A stretch of DNA of 64,000 nt from Aquabacter cavernae (GTDB lineage: Bacteria > Pseudomonadota > Alphaproteobacteria > Rhizobiales > Xanthobacteraceae). The position numbers were made by a program, and so were the translations under genes. The stretch lies in NCBI RefSeq assembly GCF_003993795.1, contig NZ_RWKV01000015.1:490027-554026 (forward strand). Reading direction: 5' to 3'. Every line of letters starts with the position of its first letter. The stretch's first letter is position 1. This document shows, one piece after another, positions 15,591 through 25,066 of the stretch. Below the pieces are notes generated by a model. It worked only from the letters and a program-made list of their open reading frames with translations. It ran no database searches and had not been told where the DNA came from.

Positions 15591-17423
15591 ATGCCCGTTT
15601 CCATGACGTTTGCAGCTGATCTTGCCACCGCGCCCGCCAAGGCCGACCTGCTGCCCGAATGGAATCTCGCGGACCTCTATCCCGCGATGGATTCGCCCGC
15701 CCTCGCCGCCGACCTCGAAAAGGCGGACGCGCTCTGCAAGTCCTTCGAGGACACCTATAAGGGCAAGCTCGCCGAGCTTCTGGCCGCCCCCGATGCGGGC
15801 GAGACGCTGGGCGTGGCCGTGCGGGCCTATGAGGAGATCGACGACCTGCTGGGGCGCATCGCTTCCTATGGCAGCCTCGTTTATGCGGGCGACACGTCCG
15901 ATCCGGTCCGCGCCAAATTCTATGGCGACATCCAGGAGCGCCTCACCGACGTCTCCACCCATCTCCTGTTCTTCACGCTGGAGCTGAACCGGCTGGACGA
16001 TGCGGCGCTGGAAGCCGCCTTGGCGGCGCCCGCGCTCGGCCATTACCGCCCCTGGGTGGAAGACCTGCGCAGGGACAAGCCCTATCAGTTGGACGACAAG
16101 ATCGAGCAGCTGTTCCACGAGAAGTCGAACCCCTCGCGCGGGGCCTGGAGCCGCCTGTTCGACGAGACCATGTCGAGCCTGCGCTTCCCCGTGAACGGGC
16201 AGGAACTGGCCATCGAGCCCACCCTGAACCTCATGCAGGACCCCAAGGAAGAGGTCCGCAAGGCGGCGGGGCAGGCGCTGGCGGAGGTGTTCGGCAAGAA
16301 TATCCGCCTGTTCACCCTCATCACCAACACGCTGGCGAAGGACAAGGAAATCTCCGACCGCTGGCGCGGCTTCACGGACGTGGCCGCCTCGCGCCATCTG
16401 GCGAACCGGGTGGAGCCGGAAGTGGTGGACGCCATGGTGAGCGCCATCCGCGCCTCCTTCCCGCGCCTGTCCCACCGCTATTACGCGCTGAAAGCCCGCT
16501 GGTTCGGCAAGGACGCGCTGGAATTCTGGGACCGCAACGCCCCGCTGCCCAAGGTGGAAAGCCGCGACATCGGCTGGGGCGAGGCGCGCGACACGGTGCT
16601 CGGCGCCTACGGCACCTTCTCGCCCCGCATGGCGGACATCGCCCGCACCTTCTTCGACAAGAACTGGATCGACGCGCCGGTGCGCCCCGGCAAGTCGCCC
16701 GGCGCCTTCGCGCACCCCACCGTGCCCTCCGCGCACCCTTATGTGCTGCTGAACTACCAGGGCAAGCCGCGCGACGTGATGACGCTGGCCCATGAACTGG
16801 GCCACGGCGTGCACCAGGTGCTGGCCGGCCGCCAGGGCGCGCTCATGGCGCCGACCCCGCTCACGCTGGCGGAAACCGCCTCCGTGTTCGGCGAAATGCT
16901 CACCTTCCGCCGCCTGCTGGCCAAGGCCGAGACGCCCCAGGCCCGCAAGATCATGCTCGCCCAGAAGGTGGAGGACATGATCAACACGGTGGTGCGCCAG
17001 ACCGCCTTCTATTCCTTCGAGCGCCTCGTCCACACCGAGCGGCGCAAGGGCGAACTGACCGCCGACCAGGTGAACGGCCTGTGGATGCAGGTGCAGACCG
17101 AGAGCCTGGGACCGGCCATCCATCTCAGCGCGGGCTATGAGACCTTCTGGGCCTATATCCCCCACTTCATCCACTCGCCCTTCTATGTCTACGCCTATGC
17201 CTTCGGCGACTGCCTCGTGAACTCGCTCTATGCGGTCTACCAGAAGGCGTCGGACGGGTTCGCGGAGCGCTATCTGGACATGCTGGCGGCGGGCGGCACC
17301 AAGCACCATGCGGAGCTTCTGGCCCCCTTCGGCCTCGACGCCCGCGACCCGGCCTTCTGGCAGACCGGCCTCACGCTCATCGACAGCATGATCACCGAAC
17401 TGGAGCAGATGGAAGCGGCGTGA
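15591..17423 (+). CDS. pepF: M3 family oligoendopeptidase
   Basis: 610-residue zinc metallopeptidase of the PepF/M3B family, cleaving short peptides in the cytoplasm. The zinc motif HELGH is at residues 401-405 in LAHELGHGVHQVLAG, and the family segment LAETASVFGEMLTF supplies the third ligand. The start follows GGAGG at 8-nt spacing. Length is typical. It stands alone, with 126 bp before the next gene. Confidence 0.95.
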   Translation: MPVSMTFAADLATAPAKADLLPEWNLADLYPAMDSPALAADLEKADALCKSFEDTYKGKLAELLAAPDAGETLGVAVRAYEEIDDLLGRIASYGSLVYAGDTSDPVRAKFYGDIQERLTDVSTHLLFFTLELNRLDDAALEAALAAPALGHYRPWVEDLRRDKPYQLDDKIEQLFHEKSNPSRGAWSRLFDETMSSLRFPVNGQELAIEPTLNLMQDPKEEVRKAAGQALAEVFGKNIRLFTLITNTLAKDKEISDRWRGFTDVAASRHLANRVEPEVVDAMVSAIRASFPRLSHRYYALKARWFGKDALEFWDRNAPLPKVESRDIGWGEARDTVLGAYGTFSPRMADIARTFFDKNWIDAPVRPGKSPGAFAHPTVPSAHPYVLLNYQGKPRDVMTLAHELGHGVHQVLAGRQGALMAPTPLTLAETASVFGEMLTFRRLLAKAETPQARKIMLAQKVEDMINTVVRQTAFYSFERLVHTERRKGELTADQVNGLWMQVQTESLGPAIHLSAGYETFWAYIPHFIHSPFYVYAYAFGDCLVNSLYAVYQKASDGFAERYLDMLAAGGTKHHAELLAPFGLDARDPAFWQTGLTLIDSMITELEQMEAA

Positions 17424-17549
17424 CCGCCTGAGAGACGCGATAGCCAGGGGATGGGGCGGCGCGTTCCGCCTCATCCGATCCCATGCGGGTGTCATTCGCC
17501 CGCGTGTATGCCATAGTCCGTCTCCGGGAAGGGACCCGCGGGAGCGAAC

Positions 17550-18647
17550 ATGGCGCGCATCGTCGATCCATTCATCAAGGTCTCCTCGCCGCGCATCTTT
17601 CTCGTCCGGATGATCGTCTTTCTGGGGCTGTGCATCGCGCTCACCTCGGTGCTCTATCGACAGATCGCGGACGCCTTCCTGCACAATCCCGGCCTCAACG
17701 GCGTGATCTTCGGCGTGCTGGCCATTGGCATCGTGCTGGCGCTGCGGCAGGTGGCGCGGCTGTTTCCCGAGGTGGAATGGGTGAACTCCTTCCGCCTGTC
17801 CGATCCGGGCCTCGCCGTATCGCGGGCGCCCACCTTGCTGGCGCCCATGGCGGCGCTGCTGGGCGACCGGACCGGGCGCATGTCCATTTCCCAGACGACC
17901 ATGCGGTCCATCCTGGATTCCATCGGCACGCGCCTGGACGAGGCGCGCGACACGGCGCGCTATCTCACGGGCCTGCTGGTCTTCCTCGGCCTGCTCGGCA
18001 CCTTCTGGGGCCTTCTGGAGACCGTCTCCTCCATCGGCAACGTCATCGGCGCGCTGGAGATCCGGCCGGATTCCGGCTCGGTGTTCGAGGAGATCAAGAG
18101 GGGCCTCGCCGCGCCGCTGGGCGGCATGGGCATCTCGTTCTCGTCCTCGCTGTTCGGCCTTGCCGGCTCGCTGGTGCTGGGCTTCCTCGACCTGCAGGCG
18201 GGGCAGGCGCAGAACCGCTTCTATACGGACCTGGAGGACTGGCTCTCCACCACCGTGCGCGATATCGGCGAGACCTACACCGCCCATCCCGTCCCGCCGC
18301 AGATGCGCTATGCGGAGCCGGTGGCCGCGGTGGAAGCCGCTCCCGCCCCCCTCGCCTTGCCCCCGCCGCCCCCGCTGGAGACCGGCCCCCTGGTGGAGGC
18401 CATCAACCGGCTGGACAAGACCATGGCGGAGGCGGGCACCCAGCGCGTCACCAGCGCCATGGCGCATCTGGCCGAAAGCCTCCAGGGCCTCGTCACGCAT
18501 ATGCGCTCCGAGCAGGCGCTCTTGAAGCAGATGGTGGAGGTTCAGGCCGCCCAGCAGGAAGAGCTGCGCCGCATCGTGGACCGGCTCGACCGCAGCATTG
18601 ACGGGCTGGAGGCGGAGACCGGCGCCCCCGACCCGCGCGGGAGCTGA
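17550..18647 (+). CDS. MotA/TolQ/ExbB-like proton channel subunit
   Basis: 365 residues. Four hydrophobic helices are visible: about 18-40, 50-72, 145-167 (LLVFLGLLGTFWGLLETVSSI) and 192-216 (MGISFSSSLFGLAGSLVLGF). The last two match the MotA/TolQ/ExbB channel signature. A Pro/Ala linker and a C-terminal coiled coil (about 310-350) follow. The next gene, 3 nt downstream, encodes the single-helix OmpA-domain partner, so the pair should form a proton-driven stator-like complex in the inner membrane. There are no flagellar, tol or exb genes nearby, so the cargo of the force is unknown. Confidence 0.85.
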   Translation: MARIVDPFIKVSSPRIFLVRMIVFLGLCIALTSVLYRQIADAFLHNPGLNGVIFGVLAIGIVLALRQVARLFPEVEWVNSFRLSDPGLAVSRAPTLLAPMAALLGDRTGRMSISQTTMRSILDSIGTRLDEARDTARYLTGLLVFLGLLGTFWGLLETVSSIGNVIGALEIRPDSGSVFEEIKRGLAAPLGGMGISFSSSLFGLAGSLVLGFLDLQAGQAQNRFYTDLEDWLSTTVRDIGETYTAHPVPPQMRYAEPVAAVEAAPAPLALPPPPPLETGPLVEAINRLDKTMAEAGTQRVTSAMAHLAESLQGLVTHMRSEQALLKQMVEVQAAQQEELRRIVDRLDRSIDGLEAETGAPDPRGS

Positions 18648-18650
18648 CCC

Positions 18651-19673
18651 ATGGCCCTGGGACGGCGCGGGCGCGAACGCACCATCGACTATTGGCCCGG
18701 CTTCGTCGATGCGCTCTCCACGCTGCTGCTGGTCTTCATCTTCCTGCTGTCGGTCTTCATGATCACGCAGTTCTTCCTCACGCAGGAAATGACCGGCAAG
18801 GACAATGTGCTCCAGCGTCTCCAGGCGCAGATCCGCCAATTGACCGAGCTGCTCTCCCTAGAACGCGCCTCCAGCCAGAATGCGGAAGGGGAGGTGAGCG
18901 CGCTGCGCGCCTCGCTCGCGGCCCTGGAGGTGGAGCGCGACCGGCTGCGCGGGCAGGCGGGCGCCGCAGCGCCCGCAGCGCCGGATCCGTCCCGCGAACA
19001 GGGATTGTCGCGCGAACTGGACATGCAGAAGGACGCGGCCGCCCGCGCCATCGCCCAGATCGAGATCCTGAACCAGCAGATCCTCGCCTTGCGGCGCCAG
19101 ATGGCCGCGCTGGAGGAGGCGCTCAACGTCTCGGAAAAGCGCGACCAGGAGAGCCAGTCCAAGATCGCCGATCTCGGGCGGCGGTTGAATGTGGCGCTGG
19201 CTCAGCGGGTTCAGGAACTGAGCCGCTTCCGCTCCGAATTCTTCGGCCGCCTGCGCGATATCCTGGGCAACCGGCCGGACATCCGCATCGTCGGCGACCG
19301 CTTCGTGTTCCAGTCGGAACTCTTCTTCGACCGGGGCTTGGCCACCCCCCGCCCCGAGGCCCTGGCCGCTTTGGACCAGCTCGCCAGCGCCATATTGGAG
19401 CTGGAGAAGCAGATTCCGCCGGACATTTCCTGGGCCATCCGGGTGGACGGGCACACGGATTCGCGCCCCATCTCCACGCCGCAATTCCCCTCCAACTGGG
19501 AATTATCAGCCGCGCGCGCCATCGCCGTGGTGCAATATCTCATCAGCAAGGGCGTCCAGCCCCAGCACCTCATCGCCGCCGGCTTCGGCGAATACCAGCC
19601 CATGGATACGGGCACCTCGGAAGACGCCCTCTCCCGCAACCGGCGCATCGAGCTGAAGCTGACCGAGCGCTGA
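18651..19673 (+). CDS. MotB-like OmpA-domain protein, partner of the MotA/TolQ-like subunit
   Basis: 340 residues. One membrane helix at about 25-48 (LSTLLLVFIFLLSVFMITQFF) is preceded by GFVDALS, whose Asp sits where MotB carries its proton-binding aspartate. A long coiled coil (about 60-185) spans the periplasm. An OmpA/MotB peptidoglycan-binding domain follows (about 210-340: IRVDGHTDSRPIS, NWELSAARAIAVVQYL, GFGEYQPMDTGTSEDALSRN). The start follows GGGAG at 8 nt. Length and layout fit the alphaproteobacterial pair usually annotated as MotA/TolQ/ExbB plus peptidoglycan-binding protein. Confidence 0.88.
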   Translation: MALGRRGRERTIDYWPGFVDALSTLLLVFIFLLSVFMITQFFLTQEMTGKDNVLQRLQAQIRQLTELLSLERASSQNAEGEVSALRASLAALEVERDRLRGQAGAAAPAAPDPSREQGLSRELDMQKDAAARAIAQIEILNQQILALRRQMAALEEALNVSEKRDQESQSKIADLGRRLNVALAQRVQELSRFRSEFFGRLRDILGNRPDIRIVGDRFVFQSELFFDRGLATPRPEALAALDQLASAILELEKQIPPDISWAIRVDGHTDSRPISTPQFPSNWELSAARAIAVVQYLISKGVQPQHLIAAGFGEYQPMDTGTSEDALSRNRRIELKLTER

Positions 19674-19692
19674 GGCGCCGATCCCGAGCCAG

Positions 19693-19717
19693 AGGGGGAG
19701 CCCTGCTCCCCCTTTAT
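19693..19717 (+). terminator. intrinsic terminator of the stator-like operon
   Basis: Perfect 9-bp stem AGGGGGAGC / GCTCCCCCT with a 3-nt CCT loop and TTATT after it, 19 nt past the OmpA-domain stop. Its tail touches the last codon of the convergent oxidoreductase gene. Confidence 0.8.
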
Positions 19718-22700
19718 TCCGCCGCCTGCGCCTCCACCGGAGCCGTGGGCGGGTTGCGGAAGCGGGCGAGGAGGTCCGCCTCCTCCGCCTTGGCCGCCGT
19801 CAGGTGGCGCTCCTTCACCGGGCCATAGCCGCGGATCTTCTCCGGGATGGAGGCGAGCGCGACACCATAGGCGTGGTTCCTGAGGGTCAGCGCGCCGATT
19901 ATCTCATTCACCAGCGCCACATAATCCGTGATCAGCCCCCGCTCCGTGCGCCGCTCGGCGGTATAGCCGAACACGTCCAGCGGGGTGCCGCGCAGCGCCT
20001 TGAACTTCGCAAGGGCGGTGAACAGCTTCATCATGCGCGGCCCGAAGCGGCGCTTCTTCGGCTCCGCCCCGTCCTTGCCGCGCGCCAGAAACGGCGGGGC
20101 GAGGTGGAACTCGAAGGAGAGATCGCCCTCGAAGGCGGCGTCCACCTGCTTCAGGAATTCGCCGTCCGAGAACAGCCGCGCCACCTCATACTCATCCTTA
20201 TAGGCCATGAGCTTGTAGAGATTGCGCGCCACCGCCTCGGTAAGGCCGGTGCGGCCGGGGGCCTTCTCGGCCTCGGCGGCGCGCACCTTCTCCACGAGCA
20301 CCGCATAGCGCCGGGCATAGCGGGCGCTCTGATAGGCGGTGAGGGAGGCGATGCGGCGGGCGATCATCTCCTCCAGGCCCTCCGACAGGCGCCGAGCATC
20401 GGTGGCCGCTGTGGCGGGGCCGATCAGGGCTTCCACGCGGGCCGGATCATGGGCGGCGCGGCGGCCCCAGAGGAAGGCGGCCTGGTTCATGGCGACCGCC
20501 TCGCCGTTCAGCTCGATGGCCTTCAGGATGGCCTCGGCGGAGAGCGGCAGGGCGCCGAACTGGTAGGCATAGCCCACCATGAAGATGTTCTGCGCCAGCG
20601 AATTGCCGAACAAAGCCGTGGCAAGGCGGCTCGCCTCGATGAGATGGGCGTTCGAGGCGCCCACCGCCTCGATGACGGCGCGCTTCAGCCGCGCGGCGGG
20701 CAGGGAATAGTCCGCGTTGCGGGTGAAATCGCCCGGCGCCACTTCGTGGGTGTTCACCACGAACACGCTCTTGCCGGGCTTCACGGCGGTGAGCACCTTC
20801 TTGGTGCCCGCCACCACGAGGTCGCCGCCCAGGATCAGGTCCGCCCCGCGCGCGGGAATGCGGATGGCCGTGATGTCCTCGGGGGTCTGGGCGATGCGGA
20901 TGTGCGAATAGACCGCCCCGCCCTTCTGGGCGAGCCCGGCCATGTCGATCATGCCGCAGGCCTTGCCCTCCAGATGGGCCGCCATGCCGAGGATGGCGCC
21001 GATGGTGACCACGCCCGTGCCGCCCACCCCGGTGGCGATGATGCCGTACGTGCCCTCGATGCCGGGCAGAGCGGGCTCGGGGATATGGCCCCAGTCATCG
21101 GCCCCCTTGGCCGCGCCGGCGCTCTTCCTCGGCTTCGCCCCATGCACGGTGACGAAGGACGGACAGAAGCCGTTCACACAGGAAAAATCCTTGTTGCAGG
21201 AGGACTGGTCGATCTCCCGCTTGCGGCCCCACTCGGTCTCCAGCGGCTGGACGGACACGCAATTGGACTTCACGCCGCAATCGCCGCAGCCCTCGCACAC
21301 CCGCTCATTGATGATGACGCGCTGGTCCGGGTCCGGGAAGGCGCCGCGCTTGCGGCGGCGGCGCTTCTCGGAGGCGCAGGTCTGGTCATAGATGAGCGCG
21401 GTGACGCGGGGGACCGTGGCAAGCTCCCGCTGCACGGCGTCGAGATCGTCCCGGTGATGGATGGTGAGGCCGGGGGGCCAGAGGGTGTCCGCGGCATATT
21501 TGCCGGGCTCGTCGGTGACCACCACCACCCGCTCCACGCCCTCGGCCGCCACCTGACGGGCGATGACGGGGACGGTGAGGGTGCCGTCATGGCGCTGGCC
21601 GCCGGTCATGGCCACCGCGTCATTGAACAGGATCTTGTAGGTGACGTTCACCTTGGCCGCGACGGACGCGCGCAGCGCGAGATAGCCGGAATGGTTGTAG
21701 GTGCCGTCGCCCAGATTCTGGAAGACATGGCCGCGCTTGGAGAACGGCGCCTCGCCGATCCAGTTGGCGCCCTCGCCGCCCATCTGGGTGAAGCCCACGG
21801 TCTGCCGATCCATCCACTGGACCATGTAATGGCAGCCGATGCCCGCATAGGCGCGCATGCCCTCGGGCACCTTGGTGGAGGTGTTGTGGGGGCAGCCGGA
21901 GCAGAAATAGGGAATGCGGGTGGCCACGTCCCCGGTGGCGGCCAGCACGCGCTGGGCTTCCTCCAGCCGCGCCACGCGCTCGGCGATGTCCGGCTGGTCG
22001 CCATAAGCGAGCAGGCGCTTGCCCAGCGCGATGGCGATGTCGTTGGGGTCCAGCGCGCCCTTCACGGGGAACAGCCAGCGGCCCTCTTCGTCCTTCTTGC
22101 CGATGCAGACCGGCTGGTTGGCGGTGCCGTACAGCTCCTCGCGCACCTGCACCTCGATGAGGGAGCGCTTCTCCTCCACCACCATGATCAGGTCGAGGCC
22201 CTCGGCGAACGCCTTCAGTCCCTGCGTGTCCAGCGGCCAGGGGCACGCCACCTTCCACAGGCGGATGCCCAGGTCATTGGCGCGCACCTCGTCGATGCCC
22301 AGTTCGTCCAAGGCAAGGCGCACGTCCAGATAGCTCTTGCCCACGGTGGCGATGCCGATGCGCGGGCGGGTGCCGCCGGAGGTGATGATGCGGTTCAGCC
22401 GGTTGGCCCGCAGATAGGCCAGGATGGCGTCGCGCTTATATTCCTGGAGCCGTTCCTCCTGGGCGAGCGGCGTGTCGCCGAGGCGGATGTTCAGCCCGTC
22501 CGGGGGCATGGTGAAATCATCCGGCAGGACGATGGACACCCGGTCCAGCCGTCCATCGATGATGCCGGTGGATTCGATGGTGTCCTTCACCGCCTTCAGG
22601 CCCACCCAGGCGCCCGAAAAGCGCGAGAGGGCCCAGGCATGGAGGCCGTAATCGATGATCTCCTGCACCCCGGCGGGGTTCAGCACGGGGATCATCACAT

Positions 22701-23193
22701 CGACGAAATGGAACTCGCTCTGGTGGGCGGTGGTGGAGCTTTCGCAGGTATGGTCGTCGCCCATGAGGGCGATGACGCCGCCATGTTTCGAAGTGCCCGC
22801 ATTGTTGGCGTGGCGGAACACGTCGCCGGAGCGGTCCACGCCCGGCCCCTTGCCGTACCAGAGGCCGAACACGCCGTCGAACCGGCCCTCGCCCCGCAGT
22901 TCCGCCTGCTGGGAACCCCACAAAGCGGTGGCGGCGAGATCCTCGTTGAGGCCGCTCTGGAACAGGACGTCGTTGGCCTTCAGCGTCGTTTCGGCCCGCA
23001 GGAATTGCTGGTCGAGCCCACCCAGCGGCGAGCCGCGATAGCCCGTCACATAGCCCGCCGTGTTGAGGCCGGCGCGACGGTCGCGCTCCTTCTGCATCAA
23101 GGCGAGGCGGACAAGGGCCTGCGTGCCCGACACGAAGACCTGCTCGGTGCCGAGGTCGTATTTGTCGTCGAGGGAGACCGGTTTCAGTCCCAT
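19714..23193 (-). CDS. indolepyruvate ferredoxin oxidoreductase (fused IorA-IorB type)
   Basis: 1159-residue fusion that oxidatively decarboxylates aryl- or 2-oxo acids to acyl-CoA, passing electrons to ferredoxin. The N-terminal half carries the thiamine pyrophosphate and pyruvate:ferredoxin oxidoreductase-like domains (YVTGYRGSPLGGLDQQFLRA; later GCPHNTSTKVPEG and MGGEGANWIGEAPF). A [4Fe-4S] site CEGCGDCGVKSNC is in the middle, with further cysteines in CNKDFSCVNGFCPSF. The C-terminal gamma-type domain starts near GIIATGVGGTGVVTIGAILGMAA, followed by the DUF6537-type end. Length matches the alphaproteobacterial fused form. It is a single-gene unit with an 11-bp inverted repeat in its leader. 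Confidence 0.93.
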   Translation of the reverse strand: MGLKPVSLDDKYDLGTEQVFVSGTQALVRLALMQKERDRRAGLNTAGYVTGYRGSPLGGLDQQFLRAETTLKANDVLFQSGLNEDLAATALWGSQQAELRGEGRFDGVFGLWYGKGPGVDRSGDVFRHANNAGTSKHGGVIALMGDDHTCESSTTAHQSEFHFVDVMIPVLNPAGVQEIIDYGLHAWALSRFSGAWVGLKAVKDTIESTGIIDGRLDRVSIVLPDDFTMPPDGLNIRLGDTPLAQEERLQEYKRDAILAYLRANRLNRIITSGGTRPRIGIATVGKSYLDVRLALDELGIDEVRANDLGIRLWKVACPWPLDTQGLKAFAEGLDLIMVVEEKRSLIEVQVREELYGTANQPVCIGKKDEEGRWLFPVKGALDPNDIAIALGKRLLAYGDQPDIAERVARLEEAQRVLAATGDVATRIPYFCSGCPHNTSTKVPEGMRAYAGIGCHYMVQWMDRQTVGFTQMGGEGANWIGEAPFSKRGHVFQNLGDGTYNHSGYLALRASVAAKVNVTYKILFNDAVAMTGGQRHDGTLTVPVIARQVAAEGVERVVVVTDEPGKYAADTLWPPGLTIHHRDDLDAVQRELATVPRVTALIYDQTCASEKRRRRKRGAFPDPDQRVIINERVCEGCGDCGVKSNCVSVQPLETEWGRKREIDQSSCNKDFSCVNGFCPSFVTVHGAKPRKSAGAAKGADDWGHIPEPALPGIEGTYGIIATGVGGTGVVTIGAILGMAAHLEGKACGMIDMAGLAQKGGAVYSHIRIAQTPEDITAIRIPARGADLILGGDLVVAGTKKVLTAVKPGKSVFVVNTHEVAPGDFTRNADYSLPAARLKRAVIEAVGASNAHLIEASRLATALFGNSLAQNIFMVGYAYQFGALPLSAEAILKAIELNGEAVAMNQAAFLWGRRAAHDPARVEALIGPATAATDARRLSEGLEEMIARRIASLTAYQSARYARRYAVLVEKVRAAEAEKAPGRTGLTEAVARNLYKLMAYKDEYEVARLFSDGEFLKQVDAAFEGDLSFEFHLAPPFLARGKDGAEPKKRRFGPRMMKLFTALAKFKALRGTPLDVFGYTAERRTERGLITDYVALVNEIIGALTLRNHAYGVALASIPEKIRGYGPVKERHLTAAKAEEADLLARFRNPPTAPVEAQAAE

Positions 23194-23259
23194 GGACGCC
23201 TCCCGGATTGCGCTTTGCGCTTACATCAATTCCAGACAGCCTGACATGACCGGAGGCAC

Positions 23260-23304
23260 CCGGCAATTTCGTTGTTTCGAAGGTTTCTGAAAGGAAATTG
23301 CCGG
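23260..23304 (-). promoter_or_regulatory. inverted repeat in the leader of the indolepyruvate oxidoreductase gene
   Basis: CCGGCAATTTC and GAAATTGCCGG are perfect 11-bp complements with a 23-nt spacer, 67-111 nt before the start codon. It could be a leader hairpin or a pair of operator half-sites. Confidence 0.5.
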
Positions 23305-23365
23305 CAAAGGAGGCATGACGAATTTTGGTGCAACGCACCCGAAATCCTTCCGCGATGCACGCGCC

Positions 23366-24358
23366 CTAACCCGGCAGAAGACGCTCGCTGGCCATGTAGC
23401 CGGTGAGCAAGGCGAGGCCGAAGCCCAGCACCAGAAGGGCGGCCAGGAATTCCAGGCCGAGCACCAGCAGCGTCCCGCGACCGGAGGCCGCCGCCGCCAG
23501 CCGCACCGCCAGCCTCTTGCCGTAGACCGCCAGGATGGCGATGGCCGAGACGGTGAGCGCCGTGCCCCCCGCCATGGCGAAGGTGGACGCCACGCCGCTC
23601 CACAAGACGCCCTGGGACAAGGCGAAGGTGAGCACCAGGATGGCGCCCGAGCAGGGCCGCGCACCGGCCGAGACCACCGCCACCGTCGCCCGGCGCCAGC
23701 CGCCCGGCCCGTCCAGCAGATGCGGGTTGGGGGCGTGCTTGTCGATGCAGCCGCAATCCGGCCCGTGCACATGGCCGCCGGGCACCGGCCATCCCATGAG
23801 CACCGCGAGGAAACTGCGCGCCTTCCGGAAGGCCAGCCACGCGCCGAACAAAGCGATTGTGCCGTAGGCGGCCAGTTCCACCATGTTCATGGCATCCGCC
23901 ATGGTGCGGGCCGTGGCGCCCAGAACCAGAGCCAGGAGCCCCACGAACAGGATCGCCGCCAGCGCCTGGACGAGAGCTGAGGCGAAGGCGAGGCCGATGC
24001 CGCGCTTCAGCGTGCCCCCGTCCGCCAGCAGGTAGGAGGAGATGACCGCCTTGCCGTGGCCCGGCCCCGCCGCATGGAACACCCCATAGGCGAAGGAGAG
24101 CCCGGCCAGCAGCGGCAGCGCCGCCCCGTCCGTCTTGGCGGCGCGCACCGCCTGGATGAGGGCGCGGTAGAATTCGCTCTGCTTGGCGAGGATGAAGCCC
24201 ACGAAGCCGCCGCTGGCCGCGCCGGGCGCCCCCATGCCGAAGGGCGTGGTCTTGGCGCCCGCCTGCCCCGCCATCTGGGCCAGCGCGCCATCCGCGCAGG
24301 CGACGGCGACCAGCAGGCCCAGCGCAAGGCCGACCCAGGCGCCGCGCCTCAAGGACAC
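23366..24358 (-). CDS. NicO/RcnA-type nickel/cobalt transporter
   Basis: 330 residues with about six or seven membrane helices. The signature HAAGPGHGKAVISSYLL is the HisX5-type motif of the NicO family. A His/Cys-rich loop (GGHVHGPDCGCIDKHAPNPH) sits between central helices and could bind metal, and SAGARPCSGAILVLTFAL is the second family motif. Members move Ni2+ or Co2+ across the inner membrane. The start overlaps the DUF1007 stop: the GTG at 24358 is used, but the TTG at 24352 has a better-spaced AGGTGA and is equally plausible. The overlap implies translational coupling. Confidence 0.88.
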   Translation of the reverse strand: MSLRRGAWVGLALGLLVAVACADGALAQMAGQAGAKTTPFGMGAPGAASGGFVGFILAKQSEFYRALIQAVRAAKTDGAALPLLAGLSFAYGVFHAAGPGHGKAVISSYLLADGGTLKRGIGLAFASALVQALAAILFVGLLALVLGATARTMADAMNMVELAAYGTIALFGAWLAFRKARSFLAVLMGWPVPGGHVHGPDCGCIDKHAPNPHLLDGPGGWRRATVAVVSAGARPCSGAILVLTFALSQGVLWSGVASTFAMAGGTALTVSAIAILAVYGKRLAVRLAAAASGRGTLLVLGLEFLAALLVLGFGLALLTGYMASERLLPG

Positions 24359-24999
24359 TTCACCTGGATACGGTCGGCGAACTGGGCGCCGTAGGAGGAC
24401 GAGGAGGTGAGGCTGGAGAAGAAGTCCTCCGTGAGCGTCCCCGCTTCCGGTCCCTTGGCGGCGAGCACCTGGAAGCTGCACGCGCCCGGCGTGCCCCCGA
24501 GGCTCACCGGCTCCTTCTCGGCGAAGGAGAAGGAGACGAACATGGTGGGGTCGAAGATCTCGAAGGTCATCAGCCCCTTGGCGGGAACCGGCTTTTCGAG
24601 CGGCAGCACGAAATGCAGGGTCAGCGCGTCATTCTCGAAGGTCAGCGAATAGTCGGTGGGATCCTTGAATTTCACCTGCGACTTCGCGGTCTTGGCGCGC
24701 ACGAAATAATCGTACTCCTTCAGGGAGGTGACGTTCACCTCCGCGAGCGGCTTCAGCACGGAGTCGGGATAGGAGCCGTCCTTGTTGCGCTCCAGGCCTT
24801 GCAGGGCGAAGGCGGTGAAGGCGTCGTCGAAGGTCCAGTCCTGCTTCAGGCCGGTCACCATGCCGTCCGGGCCGTAAAGCACCTGCGTCTTCATGGTGAC
24901 CCACACATGGGGATGGGCCATGGCCACCCCGGCGGCGGCGCCCCAGGCGAGAAATGCGAGCAGCAGGCGGGCAGCGAATCGTGACGCCATGGATTTCAC
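24349..24999 (-). CDS. DUF1007 family exported protein
   Basis: 216 residues. A signal peptide ends at GVAMA, leaving a mature N-terminus HPHVWV with two histidines, a natural metal ligand. The body has the DUF1007 features LKQDWTFDDAFTAFALQG and an immunoglobulin-like beta core. DUF1007 proteins usually sit next to NicO-type transporters, as here, and are thought to act as periplasmic metal partners; this is not proven. GTG at 24999 has GGGAG 9 nt upstream; the ATG at 24990 is the alternative. Confidence 0.87.
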   Translation of the reverse strand: MKSMASRFAARLLLAFLAWGAAAGVAMAHPHVWVTMKTQVLYGPDGMVTGLKQDWTFDDAFTAFALQGLERNKDGSYPDSVLKPLAEVNVTSLKEYDYFVRAKTAKSQVKFKDPTDYSLTFENDALTLHFVLPLEKPVPAKGLMTFEIFDPTMFVSFSFAEKEPVSLGGTPGACSFQVLAAKGPEAGTLTEDFFSSLTSSSSYGAQFADRIQVKCP

Positions 25000-25066
25000 C
25001 GTTGAACGCTCCCGGACATGCCGCGCCAGTCCGGCGGAACCAAGGCGGCCCCGCCGGAAGCCACGC

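Noticed and set aside
15432..18839. A very long open frame on the minus strand (over 1100 codons)
   Set aside because: It lies antisense to pepF and the MotA-like gene. In high-GC DNA the frame opposite codon position 3 stays open by chance; the translation is rich in Gly, Arg, His, Ala and has no domain.
19804..23244. Plus-strand open frame of over 1100 codons opposite the indolepyruvate oxidoreductase
   Set aside because: Antisense shadow; the minus strand has cluster-binding cysteines and family motifs.
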